Source of the DNA: Hygrophila difformis
Lineage: Eukaryota > Streptophyta > Magnoliopsida > Lamiales > Acanthaceae
Length of the DNA: 64,000 bases
Direction: 5' to 3'
Assembly: GCA_030278955.1 (NCBI GenBank)
Contig: JAOANR010000005.1
Location: 5,127,431 to 5,191,430, forward strand
The translations under genes were made by a program, and so were the position numbers. The notes below the pieces were generated by a model that saw nothing but the letters and a program-made list of their open reading frames with translations, was not told where the DNA came from and ran no database searches. Of the stretch, positions 11,311 through 21,854 are shown one piece after another (positions within the stretch are counted from its first letter, which is position 1; each line of letters begins with the position of its first letter).

Positions 11311-13014
11311 TTAGAAGTCCGATGCCTTTCCTTGCTCAATCTTGGCCTTTATTCTTTCCAGCTTAATATCCCCTTGTTGACCTGCTTGAATTTCCTTAAG
11401 GAAATCTGGTCGAATGGCAATCATGCTAAATAATCTTGCTGGCGTCCCTTCATACACCAACTCGATTCCAAATTTTGCTAACTCCTTATACAACTCTGGT
11501 GGAAGGACCTTCATGCTAGTAATATGCGTGGCTTTATGGCTAAGTGCATCTGCTACGACATTTGCTTTTCCCTTGTGGTAAGCAATGTCCAGATCATAGT
11601 CTTTAATCAATTCTAGCCATCTCCTCTGTCGCATGTTTAACTCTTTCTGCGTGAAAATATACTTTAGACTCTTATGATCTGCGTAGATCTTGCATTTTTG
11701 CCCATACAGGTAGTGTCTCCATATCTTCAGTGCAAACACGACTGCTGCTAACTCTAGGTCATGTGAGGGATAATTTTCTTCATGAGGTCTCAACTGTCGG
11801 GATGCGTAAGCTATTACTTTCCCAAGTTGCATCAGGACACACCCTAATCCGTTTTTGGATGCATCGATGTACACTTCAAAATCATATGTGTCCGTAGGAA
11901 GCGTTAGGACAGGAGCTGTGGTTAGCCTCTTTTTCAATGTCTCAAATGCAACTTTGCACTCCGGAGTCCATATCACCTTATTTCCCTTCTTCAGATTCTG
12001 CGTCAACGGTCTAGCAATCTTAGATAAGTCTTGCACAAACCGTCTGTAGTATCCAGCTAAACCAAGGAAGCTTCTTATCTCGGTCTGTGAGGTCAGAATG
12101 GGCCATTCAGCCACTGCGGATACCTTGGTCGGGTCAACAGAAATTCCTTCAACCGATACAGTGTGTCCAAGAAAGGACACCTTGTTCAGCCAGAATTCAC
12201 ACTTTGACAATTTCGCGTACAACTGGTGATCCCTTAGTATTGTCAAAACCTTGCGTAAGTGTTCTTCGTGGTCGTGATCCCCCTCAGAGTAGATCAGAAT
12301 ATCATCGATGAACACTACTACGCAGGTATCTAACAGTGCTCGGAAAACGTCATTCATCAGACTCATAAATACCGCCGGAGCATTCGTTAACCCGAAGGAC
12401 ATTACGGTATATTCATAATGCCCATATCTAGTTCGGAAAGCCGTCTTCGGAATATCCTCTTCAGCTACCCTCAGCTGATGATACCCCGATCTCATATCAA
12501 TCTTCGAAAACATCTTTGCTCCCTTCAATTGATCAAACAGATCTTCGATCCTTGGGAGAGGATATTTGTTTTTGATAGTCACCTGATTTAGTCCGCGGTA
12601 GTCTATACAGAGCCGCATACTACCATCTTTCTTGCGAACGAATACCACTGGAGCTCCCCATGGTGATGTACTTGGTCTGATGTAACCTTTATCAAGTAAT
12701 TCTTTCAGTTGCTCTTTCAATTCCTTACTTTCCGCAGGTGCCATTTGGTATGGGGCTTTAGACACAGGCTGCGTTCCTGGAGCCAAATCGATGGTGAATT
12801 TTACCCCCCTGTGTGGTGGCATCCCTGGGATTTCTTCTGGGAACACATCTGGAAAGTCACGAACGACCGGGATTTGTTCTAGAACAATTCCCTCTCCCTT
12901 CTTGTCCTCTACGTGGCAGAGATAAATCGGATGTCCCTTATTCGCTAGCTTCGTTATCTTTAGAACCGTAACGATCTTTATCCTTGGCTTGGATGGCTTC
13001 GCATAAATAGACAA
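11311..13014 (-). pseudogene. Gypsy A reverse transcriptase and RNase H
   Basis: An open stretch of 567 codons on the minus strand. The RT fingers and palm carry [14 protein letters not shown], the conserved [12 protein letters not shown] block and the catalytic FIDD box (near 12295-12320). RNase H follows with the acidic positions in [29 protein letters not shown] and ADHKSLKYI, and ends near VADALSHKA. It copies element RNA into DNA inside virus-like particles. The stretch itself is open, but a TGA just before it (at about 13014-13016, where element B has AGA) cuts it from the protease. Confidence 0.92.
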
Positions 13015-13440
13015 TCACTTCTTATTGGGACCATACACCGTCACCTTCTGTTCAGCGTAGTTGATGGCAGCCTTGTGTCGTGTCAGCCAATCCATTCCCA
13101 AAATAATGTCAAAGTCTTGCAAGTCGAACTTAATCAAGTTCGCTGCAAACTCATCCCCATAAATAAGAATTGGAACGTCCATGTACCTCTGAGAACAGTT
13201 CACCACTGTCCCATTAGGTAAAGAAACACCTTAGTTCACTGCACTAGGGGCTCTAAATCCTAGTTGTTCCGCTTTCTTACTCGCTATAAAGGAATACGAT
13301 GCTCCATAATCAAATAAAACATATGTCGGGAAGCCTTTAACTGTGAACGTACCAGCTATGACGTCATCAGCTTCATGGAGATCGGCTCGGTTAACCACGT
13401 TCAGTCGTCCTTGATTATTCCGGACAGTTTGTGGTGGGTT
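13015..13440 (-). pseudogene. Gypsy A aspartic protease (active site lost)
   Basis: Homologous to the protease of element B. It would cleave the Gag-Pol polyprotein. The catalytic triplet that is DSG in element B reads DYG here (codons near 13308-13300 on the minus strand), which removes the conserved Ser/Thr next to the catalytic Asp. There are also in-frame stops near 13232 and at the end of the segment. The C-terminal part, with the FDIILGMDWL motif typical of gypsy proteases, is open from 13206 to 13015. Confidence 0.85.
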
Positions 13441-14537
13441 CCTCTAACTATGGCCCTGGTTTGGTTGTAGGTTCCTCGGCTTTCCATTCAAACACTCCTC
13501 TGTCCGGAAGCGCTGGTCCTTCTTGAGATCCTCCCGTAATCGGTTAACGTCCAAACGGATGCCACAATCACTGACCATATGGCCGTTAAGGCCACACCTG
13601 AAACAGTCCCCAAATCGCGGGCAAGCTTGCATCCAATGCCACTTGTTGCATTTAGGGCAAGGTGTTGGAATAGGAGGGCGATCGTTGTTTCTCGGATTGG
13701 GGCCATTGAAGTTTCGGCGTGGGCCATGGTTCCCTCTGTCTTGCTTCTTCTCAAAGTGCCCTTTCTTATGAGCAGCATGGGATTTTCCGACATGTTCTTC
13801 TCTTCGCTTTGGTTGTCGAACCCTCTCAATTGTCATGGCTCGGTCATACAGCTTCTGGAGGCTGAAGAACTGTTTTCCTCCCAATCCCTCTCGGATTTCT
13901 CGGTTCAGGCCGAGCTCGAACTTCTGAGCCTGGGCATGATCGGTATTCACTAGTCCTGGGGCGAAGCGAAGTAGCTCATTGAATTTTTCATAGTATTCAT
14001 GGACGGAGCGGTTGCCTTGCCTCAGAGTAACAAACTCTTCCTATTTAGCGTTCTTCACGCTAGTGGAGTAAAACCTTGCTCGTAGGTCCCCTGAAATTCC
14101 GGCCAACTGATGTTCTGATCATCCTGGTTCCGCCACCAGGTATTTGCCTTGCCATTTAGGAAAAACGTGGCCACTTCTACCATTATATCCACTGGGCATT
14201 GCACTGCCTTCAGCAGCTTGTCGAACGTTTCAATCCAACCTTCCAATTTAGCTGGGTCTTCATGCCCGGAGTATCTGGGCGGCTGATATTTATGTATAGC
14301 CCCGATGTAGTCCGAGGATTGTCCTTCTTGTTCTTCTTCTCTTGCCAATTGCCGTTCCACAGCGGCACCGATAGTAAGTATCAACTGCTCCAATCGAGCT
14401 TGCCGACCCTCCATAGGGTCTTGCCTATTTTCCACAGGGTTTGGTTTTCCTTCCATAGGATTTTGCCTTCCTTCCATATGGTTAGGAGTAACTGGTGGGT
14501 TTACCGGGTATTTCCTTGGGCGTCCACGTGGAGACAT
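13441..14537 (-). pseudogene. Gypsy A gag
   Basis: Gag forms the virus-like particle. The start at 14537 (MSPRGRPRK) aligns with the gag start of element B and sits directly after an acceptor-like CAG. Capsid-type features include KYQPPRYSGHEDP, KLEGWIETFDKL and the KANTWWRNQ block. The C-terminal part has a CCHC zinc knuckle (CFRCGLNGHMVSDC, near 13605-13560) preceded by CPKCNKWHWMQAC. A 1-bp deletion near 14095 shifts the frame, a TAG near 14041 and a further TAG near 13447 interrupt it, so the product is truncated. Confidence 0.9.
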
Positions 14538-14540
14538 CTG
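14538..14540 (-). promoter_or_regulatory. Acceptor-like CAG abutting gypsy A gag start
   Basis: On the minus strand a pyrimidine-rich run (TTATTATTTTTCAG) ends exactly at the gag ATG. Element B shows the same arrangement. Together with the GTAAGT in U5 it suggests a spliced gag mRNA. This is a prediction only. Confidence 0.5.
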
Positions 14541-14561
14541 AAAAATAATAAATAATCCCAA

Positions 14562-14976
14562 CGATATCGGAAAATTGATTATAGATACTCAATTGTAGTG
14601 CATCTTGGCCCTAAATAGAGAACTATGTCCAGGCAATTAGATACTAAGAAAACATTGATGACTAAGGCAACCCCACATGTTTATTGAGGGGAACTTGACC
14701 AAGTCTCCCATTTTTTTTTTTTTTTTCAAGTTCAACCTCTAATCAAAATACACTCATAAAATTTTATTTCTGCTCGTGCCTATATGCATATGTGTGTATT
14801 CCCGTTCCCAAAATAGTTTTAAAAAAAATACTTGGCAAGTTTATATATATATATTTTTTTTTCCTTTGCAAAAATTCAATAATTTAAATGCACTACTTTA
14901 CATAGAAACCATACTTACAAAAAATATTTCCTCGTGCCAAAATTTAATTTTTAAATGCATATTTTGATAGAGCAAA
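14562..14976 (-). other. Gypsy A untranslated leader
   Basis: AT-rich stretch between the PBS and gag with T runs and no credible ORF. The corresponding stretch in element B is about 0.8 kb longer and contains an additional ORF. Confidence 0.7.
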
Positions 14977-14989
14977 GGCTCTCATACCA
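14977..14989 (-). promoter_or_regulatory. Gypsy A primer binding site (tRNA-Met)
   Basis: On the minus strand TGGTATGAGAGCC lies three bases inside the 5' LTR. It differs by one base from the perfect initiator tRNA-Met complement TGGTATCAGAGCC seen in element B, the copia element and the pararetrovirus. Confidence 0.9.
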
Positions 14990-16246
14990 ATCTGTAACAC
15001 CCCCATTTTCCATAAAGGTACAGCGGACATTTTCCATAAAGGTACAGCGGAAGCACAGTGCGGGAAGAATGAGCCGATGTTACCGCCACACATTCCGGGC
15101 CGTCCGGAATACGCTACGGCTAGCTGGCATACTTGCATACAATCAGAGTTTGATGTATATGCTACCTACTTTCTGGATAAGTTGACATATAATGCACGTA
15201 TAAGCTTTTCATGCTATAACAAGTATAAAATAAGTTTAGTAAATTGATTTGGTTAACATAACTCAAACGGAGGAATAGATTTCGCGAATACGCGTAATGA
15301 TAATATTGGGATAAACTCATGGAGATTTCATTTAATAAAAGGGACATTTTTATATATATAAAAAGAATAAAATAGTTCATTACTCACACATATAAATATA
15401 ATCGTTTGTCACACATTAAAATATGAGGCGTATAAATTACAGGAACGGTGGAAACTTTAAAAATATACGTCCTCGCTTTATTAACACACATATGCCAAGT
15501 TTGTTTGACTCCATTAAGGAGATTTAAAATATTATACATAACTCGCACTCAAATTTGAAATATTCGGAATAAACCCAAACCGTGCCCGATGCGTGAAATG
15601 TTTACTGATCTTCACAAATATCCAAACCTGAGAGTGAACATGAAAAGGGTAGAGTCAGCGAAAAACAATCGCTGAGTAAGGAGACCCTTACTCCCGGAGG
15701 AGGTCGAGTTACAGAAATAATTTAAATAACATTTACGGAATAAGGCATGCTTAAACGAGGATAATTTATACATATACGAAATATTACTCTAAATCCCGGG
15801 AACAGATAATATAACAATATGCGTTAACGAGAAATTATTATCTCGGCCACCGTGATGTGCAGGTTCCCCGCCGTAGGCCCCAATTCGCACATACACTCAA
15901 GGGTGTGGGGAGGTAAGAAATTTCCTCAACCCACTGTGAGATAAGGTAATGGCATCGGGCTGAATAACCCCAGTGGTCCCCGCGTGGCTAAAATATGCAC
16001 AACAAACGAGGGAGTTGGAAAGCAGCGACCCACACACAGTCCCACCCCTGTAACAATGCGCGCTCAAAAATCCGTAGGATTTTGAGAATAGTTGCAACAG
16101 ATATTAGGCACAGTAAAAAGATAGCATACCAATATTCTAAAAATGGTAGGGAGCAATAAGCATAAATTTAAAATATAATAAAGCGGTATTTAAAAATTTA
16201 TGCTTAAGCTAAAATAATTTGGGCTTACTCCAAAGTGTAAAAATCT

Positions 16247-16252
16247 ACTTAC
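16247..16252 (-). promoter_or_regulatory. Donor-like GTAAGT in gypsy A U5
   Basis: The minus strand reads GGTAACTGTAAGTAGATTTTTAC here, the same as element B at 25818-25840. It is a consensus plant 5' splice donor located downstream of the TATA box and upstream of the PBS. Confidence 0.45.
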
Positions 16253-16675
16253 AGTTACCGTGGGCAGGATGGACACGATACGTGCACGGGCAACGAGCAG
16301 ATAACCTTTTCCCGCTACTTGACTAGCAAGTACTAATATTAATTTAGAATGTTACAATAATATTTAGAGGAAATAATAACTAAAAAAAATTATGATTATA
16401 AATATATTTTATACTACCTTGGCCCAAGATGATAGATAAGTATCGCAATTCTGCTGCTTTATTCGGAGTACTGCAACGGACTAACTATCTATGACCTTTT
16501 TTTTTGTATTTTATTATATATATATATATATATATATATTTAGAGTGTTTCTTTAAAATTTTGAAAGAGATGAACGTATGGGGTAAGTAGGAAGCATTAA
16601 AATAGGCATCAGTAGGGAGAAAGCAGATCTGAAGAGAGATGCAAGTGAAGAAAAGAAAAATATGGAAGCTGTATA

Positions 16676-16683
16676 ATTATATA
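16676..16683 (-). promoter_or_regulatory. Gypsy A LTR TATA box
   Basis: The minus strand reads CTTCCTATATAATTATAC. It lies downstream of the GC-rich part of the LTR, a plausible end of U3, which would leave a long transcribed leader of about 1.6 kb before the PBS. The left LTR has TATATAAATA at the equivalent place (about 8067-8080). Confidence 0.55.
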
Positions 16684-17126
16684 GGAAGTTGTCACCACTC
16701 TCATCTGCATTTCTAGTGAAAAATATCATCTAGGCTGCCCAACCCCTACTCTCATTTTTTTCAATCTTTTTGTCTCAGTCTCCCATTTCGCCTCAGTCCA
16801 CACCAAATTTCTCTGCACCCCCTAATATTTCTTTTCAACCTTCTCTGTCTCCACTACAATTTTCAAACTTCTCTGCGCCTCCCTCTACGATTTTCCTTTT
16901 CTTGCGGCGGCCGGCGGCGGCGGCGGCGGATAGAGACAGGCAGCGGCGGCCTCCTTCTTCTCTATCTCTTTCCATTTTATTTTTATTTTTTTATTTTGAT
17001 GGGTGTTTGATTTTGGGGATTTGAAGAGTTGTGGTTGGAGAGAGGATAGAGATTCGGTAGTGGTGGTGGTGGAATGGAAGGTAGAGGTGGTGGAGATGGT
17101 GGCTGCCATGGTGGTGTTGGAGGATC

Positions 17127-18284
17127 TGTGGTGGTAGGGGTGGGCAAAATATTCGAACCGAACCGTTGAACCGCTGATTCGAACCGAAATCGAATCGAAT
17201 TTTCGGTTAACCGGGGGGTCCGGTTCGGATACAAATACTTCACTTCAAATATTTGTTCGGTTCGGTTCGGTTACGGTTTTTAAGATTTTTTTCCCCGGTT
17301 AACCGAACCGAACCGTATATGTAATAATTTATTATTAAATTTTAGTTTTTAATTAGTTTTATATTACTGCAAGTGAAGTCTGCAACCAAATGTCTAAATA
17401 AATGTATAGCAACTAAATACAAGCAAAAAACTAAAAATCAAAATCTAACCCTAATTCCATATCCCAATTGCGCCGCCATCCCTTCCATTTCCCCAATCTA
17501 TCTTCCATCTCGTCTTCCTTCTTTGTTCAGCCATAACCATTACTCTTCATGTCTTTCTTCTTTGTTCAGCCACAACCATTCCTCTAGCTTCCTTGTTCTG
17601 CCACCACCATTTTGAATGGTATCCTATTCCCCTTCTCACATCCCATTCCTTCTTGGCGTCTCGTCTCCAACTCCATTCATTGTGCTGCCACCACGTTGTG
17701 CAACCCTCACTCACTGCTCAGCCACGTTGTGCCGACACCGCCGCTCCGCAGCACCCCGCACTTCACTTTCCCCCATTGTGCCGTCACAACTGCTCTCCCT
17801 GCTGTCCCGCTCGATGTCACCTCCGTGGTGCCGCTTCTCGCCCTTCGTTCCTTGGCTTTTTGGAAGATGAGAAATTCAAACTTTTCCTTTTTCATTAGGC
17901 TTCTTCATTTCTGTTGTATTGGGCAGAGTTTGGTTTGTTCTTTGGTTATTTGCTGTTAAGATTTGAGTATTTGTGTTCTGTTCAATCTCTTTATTTTACT
18001 TTGGGAATTTCTGGAATTTGTTGGGTTTTGAAATATATGTGTTCTTCAATCTCTTCCATTTACTTTGAAAATTTATGAATTTTTTTATTATATAATTATA
18101 CGGTTCGGTTCGATTCGGGTAATCCTCAAATAGTAGAATTTTTCTCGGTTAATCGAAATTTCGGTTAATCGAAAAATTCGGTTCAGTTTCGGTTAATAAT
18201 TTCGAATATTTGCTCGGTTCGGTTCGGTTAGCAAATACCAGAAAAATCCCGGTTATTCGAACCGTGCCCACCCCTATGTGGTGG
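17127..18284. mobile_element. Non-autonomous hAT element nested in gypsy A 5' LTR
   Basis: The element proper is 17135-18276 (1142 bp). Its terminal inverted repeats are TAGGGGTGGGCA and TGCCCACCCCTA, followed inward by gaaccgaaccg-type words. An 8-bp duplication tgtggtgg (17127-17134, 18277-18284) is the hAT hallmark. The sister LTR has the site uninterrupted (near 8518-8530). The interior has C/T-rich exon-like sequence near 17440-17870 starting with ccctaattcc but no transposase, so it depends on an enzyme encoded elsewhere; the interior might be a captured gene piece. Confidence 0.92.
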
Positions 18285-18978
18285 TATTGCGGCGGTTCGG
18301 GGGTAGATGCGGCGGCAGGAGGATGGGTTCGGTGGCGATGGTGGCTGGGGAAGGAGATGGTCGCGGTGGCTAGGTGGCGGCCTTGCGGGATGGAAATAGG
18401 AGGGATGGTGGAGGTGGCTGTGGCCGGACTCCGAAGGTGGCGAGTTGGAGTCGAAGAGGAGATGGTGGAGCCGGTTGCACGGCGGCAGCGAGGAGAGGGC
18501 TGTTGGGCGGTGGTGGCGACGCGGCTGAGCTCGGCGGCGGTAGCAGGGCTTTGCCTTCCTCTTCCTCTTCTCTCCTTTCTCTTTTTTTTTTTTTTTTTTT
18601 GGTGGAGGAGGGCGGCGACTGTAGAGTGGAGGTGGCGGTGACAGGTTCGTGGAGGGTTGGGGATGGCCGGACATGGTTGCGGGAATGGAGAGATGGCCGC
18701 GGTGGCGAAAGGGTGGTGGCCGGCGATGGTGGCAGTAGGTTGGTGATGGCGAGATGAGGGCGGAGGCGGCTATGGCCGGTCTCCGTCGGTGGCGAGGGTT
18801 TCCGGCAGTGGTGATAGGGCCGGAATGGAGTGGGGGACGGGAAGATGGCTCGAGATCCGGATTTTTGGGCTTAACGGAGGTGTTGGCCAGAGATGGTGGG
18901 CGGGCGGAGGTTCGCCGGAATCTCGCCGGCGGCAAGAGCGGCGCCGGAGACTGGGGGCGGTGGCAGTATTTTTTTTTT

Positions 18979-19022
18979 TAGGGTTAGGGTTTGGTTTAGG
19001 GTTTGGGCTAGGGTTTGGATTG
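18979..19022. promoter_or_regulatory. Telomere-like / telo-box words in gypsy A U3
   Basis: The plus strand reads ttagggttagggtttgg followed by further tttagggttt words; on the coding (minus) strand this is AAACCCTAA, the plant telo-box. The other LTR has the same at 9227-9270, and the U3 of element B contains ccctaaccctaat near 24523. Telo-boxes occur in promoters of plant growth-related genes; use in this LTR is inference. Confidence 0.5.
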
Positions 19023-19592
19023 GGCCTATTTGATTTTTGTTTTGGGCTTTTATTTTTGTTCTCTTCTTTTACTTGTTGGGTCATACAATTTACTGACCCA
19101 ATTTTATCCAATCAACTAATTAATCTAAACTATGGACTTAATAATTCTTAACACTTAAAATTTAAACTTACGGATTTAATGGAATTAATTTTATTTATTA
19201 ATTTGGCATCAATAATCAAATAATTAAAGACTCCGAATCCTTAATTTGGGATAATTGGTACTTAAGTAGTACTTAAGTAGTTGGACAAAATATAATTTTT
19301 CAACACTTGAATGGATTAATATTTTTAATTCATTGATACAGGCTTAAATTTATTATTTAATTAATGCTTAATAATATTAAACCCGATATTTATAAATTAA
19401 TGGTCCTAGCCAACTTGTTTGAATTAACTACGTAGAAGACAAATTAAATAATCATCTTCCAATGTTTTTACCGAAGTCATTTATATATATTTATATATAT
19501 TTTTGAGCTAGTTAAAAATTAAAATTGATTATTTGTTAATTAAAATTTAATTAATTTTTTTTTATTTAAATTTTACGGAGTGTTATAGGGAC

Positions 19593-20300
19593 CTCTTGAA
19601 ACATAGTATTAGGGTCAAGGACCCCCTTTCCATAAGTTTAGAGATAGGGCCCCAACAACTTTTAAACTTAATTAATATTTGAAGATTAACCTTTTCTAGA
19701 ATGATTGATGGGAAATACTAAAATACTCTTAATTTTTATTTATTATTATTATTTAATTAACTGATTATTAATTATTAATTAGTTTATTATTTTTTATTAT
19801 TTAATTATTTAATTATTTATTAATTTCTAATGATATTTTTATCCTTTTTATCTAGTAGTTCTGTGTATGGTATATTTTTATCAAACAATCTAGTATATGA
19901 AAAGTTACAGACTGGTAGTATATAAAGTTCTGTTGTGTTTGTTCTTACAATATCTAAATATTATGTTATGGATTCTATTTATGATCTTATGCAGAGAACG
20001 TAATTAATTGAAATATATGCCATGATCATTCTCAGTATTTATCATTCAAAGTAAAATTTCAGGGTCTACCTCGCTTCCGTAGTATAAGCTTTGTGGTTGA
20101 AACTTCTGATCGAGTCCTTCAACGAGTAACCTTCTTTCCTCGTCTGCTATCCTTCTTTCAGGGCTCCTGCCTCACTCCAGTATGCACGACCTCTCGGAAA
20201 TCACTGTATCGATGACATGACTCTTAACATATGTTTCACTCACTTAAATATATTCAGAATTTTGGTAGACTTTAGAAAAATATTCGAAGATATTTACTAG
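19593..20300 (-). other. Pararetrovirus leader, distal part
   Basis: On the minus strand this lies downstream of the viral TATA box and polyadenylation signal, so it corresponds to the long leader of a caulimovirid transcript. It is AT-rich, especially 19730-19850, with several short upstream ATGs and no credible ORF. Its far end abuts gypsy A. Confidence 0.55.
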
Positions 20301-20340
20301 AATGATCGGGCTATTGTACTTAGCCGATCATCTTTTTATT
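20301..20340 (-). terminator. Viral poly(A) signal with adjacent hairpin
   Basis: AATAAA lies on the minus strand at 20340-20335. Directly after it comes a near-perfect inverted repeat (ATGATCGG and CCGATCAT arms, 20331-20322 and 20312-20302, one bulge, 9-base loop). It lies about 130 bases downstream of the TATA box, as in other plant pararetroviruses, where the signal is passed once and used on the second pass of the circular template. Confidence 0.65.
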
Positions 20341-20460
20341 GAAAGCATTAAAATCACTCATAGTTTTACATCAAAGAGAGAACTAAAGATTACAAAGAAA
20401 TGCAAAATAAAGAGTATTCTGGTGGGTATCTTCAATTCTGCCTTCTTCATAAGCCTTGCC

Positions 20461-20472
20461 TCCTTTTATAGA
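20461..20472 (-). promoter_or_regulatory. Viral full-length-transcript promoter TATA box
   Basis: The minus strand reads CTATAAAAGGAGG. It follows the last viral ORF and precedes the AATAAA signal, the layout of the caulimovirid 35S-type promoter. Confidence 0.65.
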
Positions 20473-20764
20473 TGGAGTTCTGAAGATCTAATGGTCCTGA
20501 ATTGAGATATGTGGCATCATCTTCTCCCTTCTTTTCTTCTCCATTATTGATGTTCGGTGGCTGTCATTTTCTTCTTTAATCATGCACTTTGAGCTGTCTT
20601 CTTGTAATAATTCATTCGGTGGCTATGTATTATTGTCTTCAATAATTCACTTGTTATATTGATTTTCTTCTTTGTTTGCTTGTGTAATTTCGTCATGGCA
20701 TACGTCTTGCTACATTATTCTTTTCTTAGTGCTACATTGGTCCTCTTTGTCGTCACTGCTTACT

Positions 20765-21233
20765 TCACTTCGTTGTCTCTTTCCGAAGAAATGTTCTTGT
20801 TTTCAGGCTTGTAGTTGATTTTTCTGCAGCTTTCTTCCAAATATTCTTTACTTCTTCCGAGCATTCGAAGTTGTATGTATCAAATTTCTGAATTAATCCA
20901 AATTTCTGAATTAATCCTGCTAAGTTTCCTAATCCTGGAGCGTTCAATTGTTCAATCATTATGACTTCTTCATTTCCAAAAAAGATTCCTGCTCCTTGGT
21001 TGTATAGTCTCTTCATTTGTTCATGGACAGCGCGTATTCCCATTGCTCTTTTGAAGTGGATGTATTTGTCATTAAAGATTTCTGTTTTGGGGGTTCCATA
21101 GTCTTGAGGGTAGCTTTCTGGTTTAATAATTTATTCTGCAATAATAAGATGGTAGGCTGAATATTTGACTTATGGACTAATAGAGAATATCTTTAGTTCT
21201 GGGTCTTGGGTCTTATATTTAGGCCTTTTATTA
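20765..21233 (-). pseudogene. Pararetrovirus downstream ORF, C-terminal part
   Basis: Open from 21043 to 20765 (92 codons) with reading sense continuing upstream to about 21233 across stops and shifts. It contains a short internal duplication (LIQKFG then LIQKFD). It probably continues the ORF starting at 21854. Caulimoviruses and solendoviruses place a translational transactivator or an unknown ORF here; no diagnostic motif was recognised, so the role is left open. Confidence 0.55.
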
Positions 21234-21854
21234 TTACGGGTAATTTGGATATTTCGGTTCGTAAGGGGGACAAGAAAATAGTTCTGATAAAACCGAATTT
21301 GAAACAAAATTTGGGTCACAGCCTGGTAAAATTGTTACTTGTGGATGTAGGGATTTGGTGAATTCAGTGTAAAATGATGTTTCTTGTCTGGGCAAGGAGT
21401 ATATGTAGCTGCTAAGGGTACGGTATTCTGCTAAAAAGTTTCTAGTCTCAAGGCTGATGGGTGCTGGTTGAGGAATATTGTCATAGAAATAGTTTTTTGT
21501 TTCTTCAATGTTTTTCGACGAGGTCGAAGGTCTTGCATCCCCAGATTGTTTTGCCTGTTTGTCCTCTTTTGGGACAGGATCAGCTTTCCCTTCCTGGTTT
21601 GAAACACCAGTATTAAGCTCTTCAGTTCTATAGAAATTCTCTTCCATAGTAGTTATTAGTTCCTGCAAACATTTGTTACATTCATAGAGATCGTCATTGA
21701 TAGTCTTGTGTTCGTCCATAAAACTCCCAACAATCAATTGTTGTAGGTTTAATTGTCTGTCCATAGTAGACTGTAGTAGTTTTTGCAGTCGATCGATTTC
21801 TTGATAGATGTGGTCAGTCAGACTAGCATCATCCCATTGTTCATTGTTCTCCAT
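21234..21854 (-). CDS. Pararetrovirus ORF downstream of pol
   Basis: 206 codons beginning MENNEQWDD. Its ATG overlaps the end of the RNase H reading frame by 14 bases, as expected for polycistronic caulimovirid mRNA translated by reinitiation. The N-terminal third is rich in charged and Leu residues with coiled-coil character (about 12-80), followed by a polar, Pro/Ser-rich segment. By position it could be the ORF4/transactivator-type gene of solendoviruses, but the sequence alone does not show this. It is the longest viral reading frame without a break besides RT. Confidence 0.6.
   Translation of the reverse strand: MENNEQWDDASLTDHIYQEIDRLQKLLQSTMDRQLNLQQLIVGSFMDEHKTINDDLYECNKCLQELITTMEENFYRTEELNTGVSNQEGKADPVPKEDKQAKQSGDARPSTSSKNIEETKNYFYDNIPQPAPISLETRNFLAEYRTLSSYIYSLPRQETSFYTEFTKSLHPQVTILPGCDPNFVSNSVLSELFSCPPYEPKYPNYP

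Larger units (their letters stand above)
6402..19587 (-). mobile_element. Gypsy element A: complete Ty3/gypsy chromovirus with a nested hAT
   Basis: A 13.2-kb LTR retrotransposon on the minus strand. It has two LTRs (6402-9835 and 14993-19587), a 5-bp target-site duplication gggac on both sides, a PBS for initiator tRNA-Met next to the right LTR and a purine-rich PPT next to the left one. Internal order on the minus strand is gag, protease, RT, RNase H, integrase, which is the Ty3/gypsy order. The integrase C-terminus ends in a chromodomain-like segment with residues TWE and KYPELF, and with LTRs over 3 kb this fits the Tekay/Del chromovirus clade. The coding region is broken by one frameshift and several stops. 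Confidence 0.93.
14993..19587 (-). repeat. Gypsy A 5' LTR (right)
   Basis: 4595 bp, about 1.16 kb longer than its partner. Most of the excess is the hAT element at 17135-18276 with its 8-bp duplication; a further short tandem duplication (cattttccataaaggtacagcgg, about 15003-15050) lies near the start. Being on the minus strand, this right-hand LTR carries the promoter. The telomere-like words recur at 18979-19022. Confidence 0.93.
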
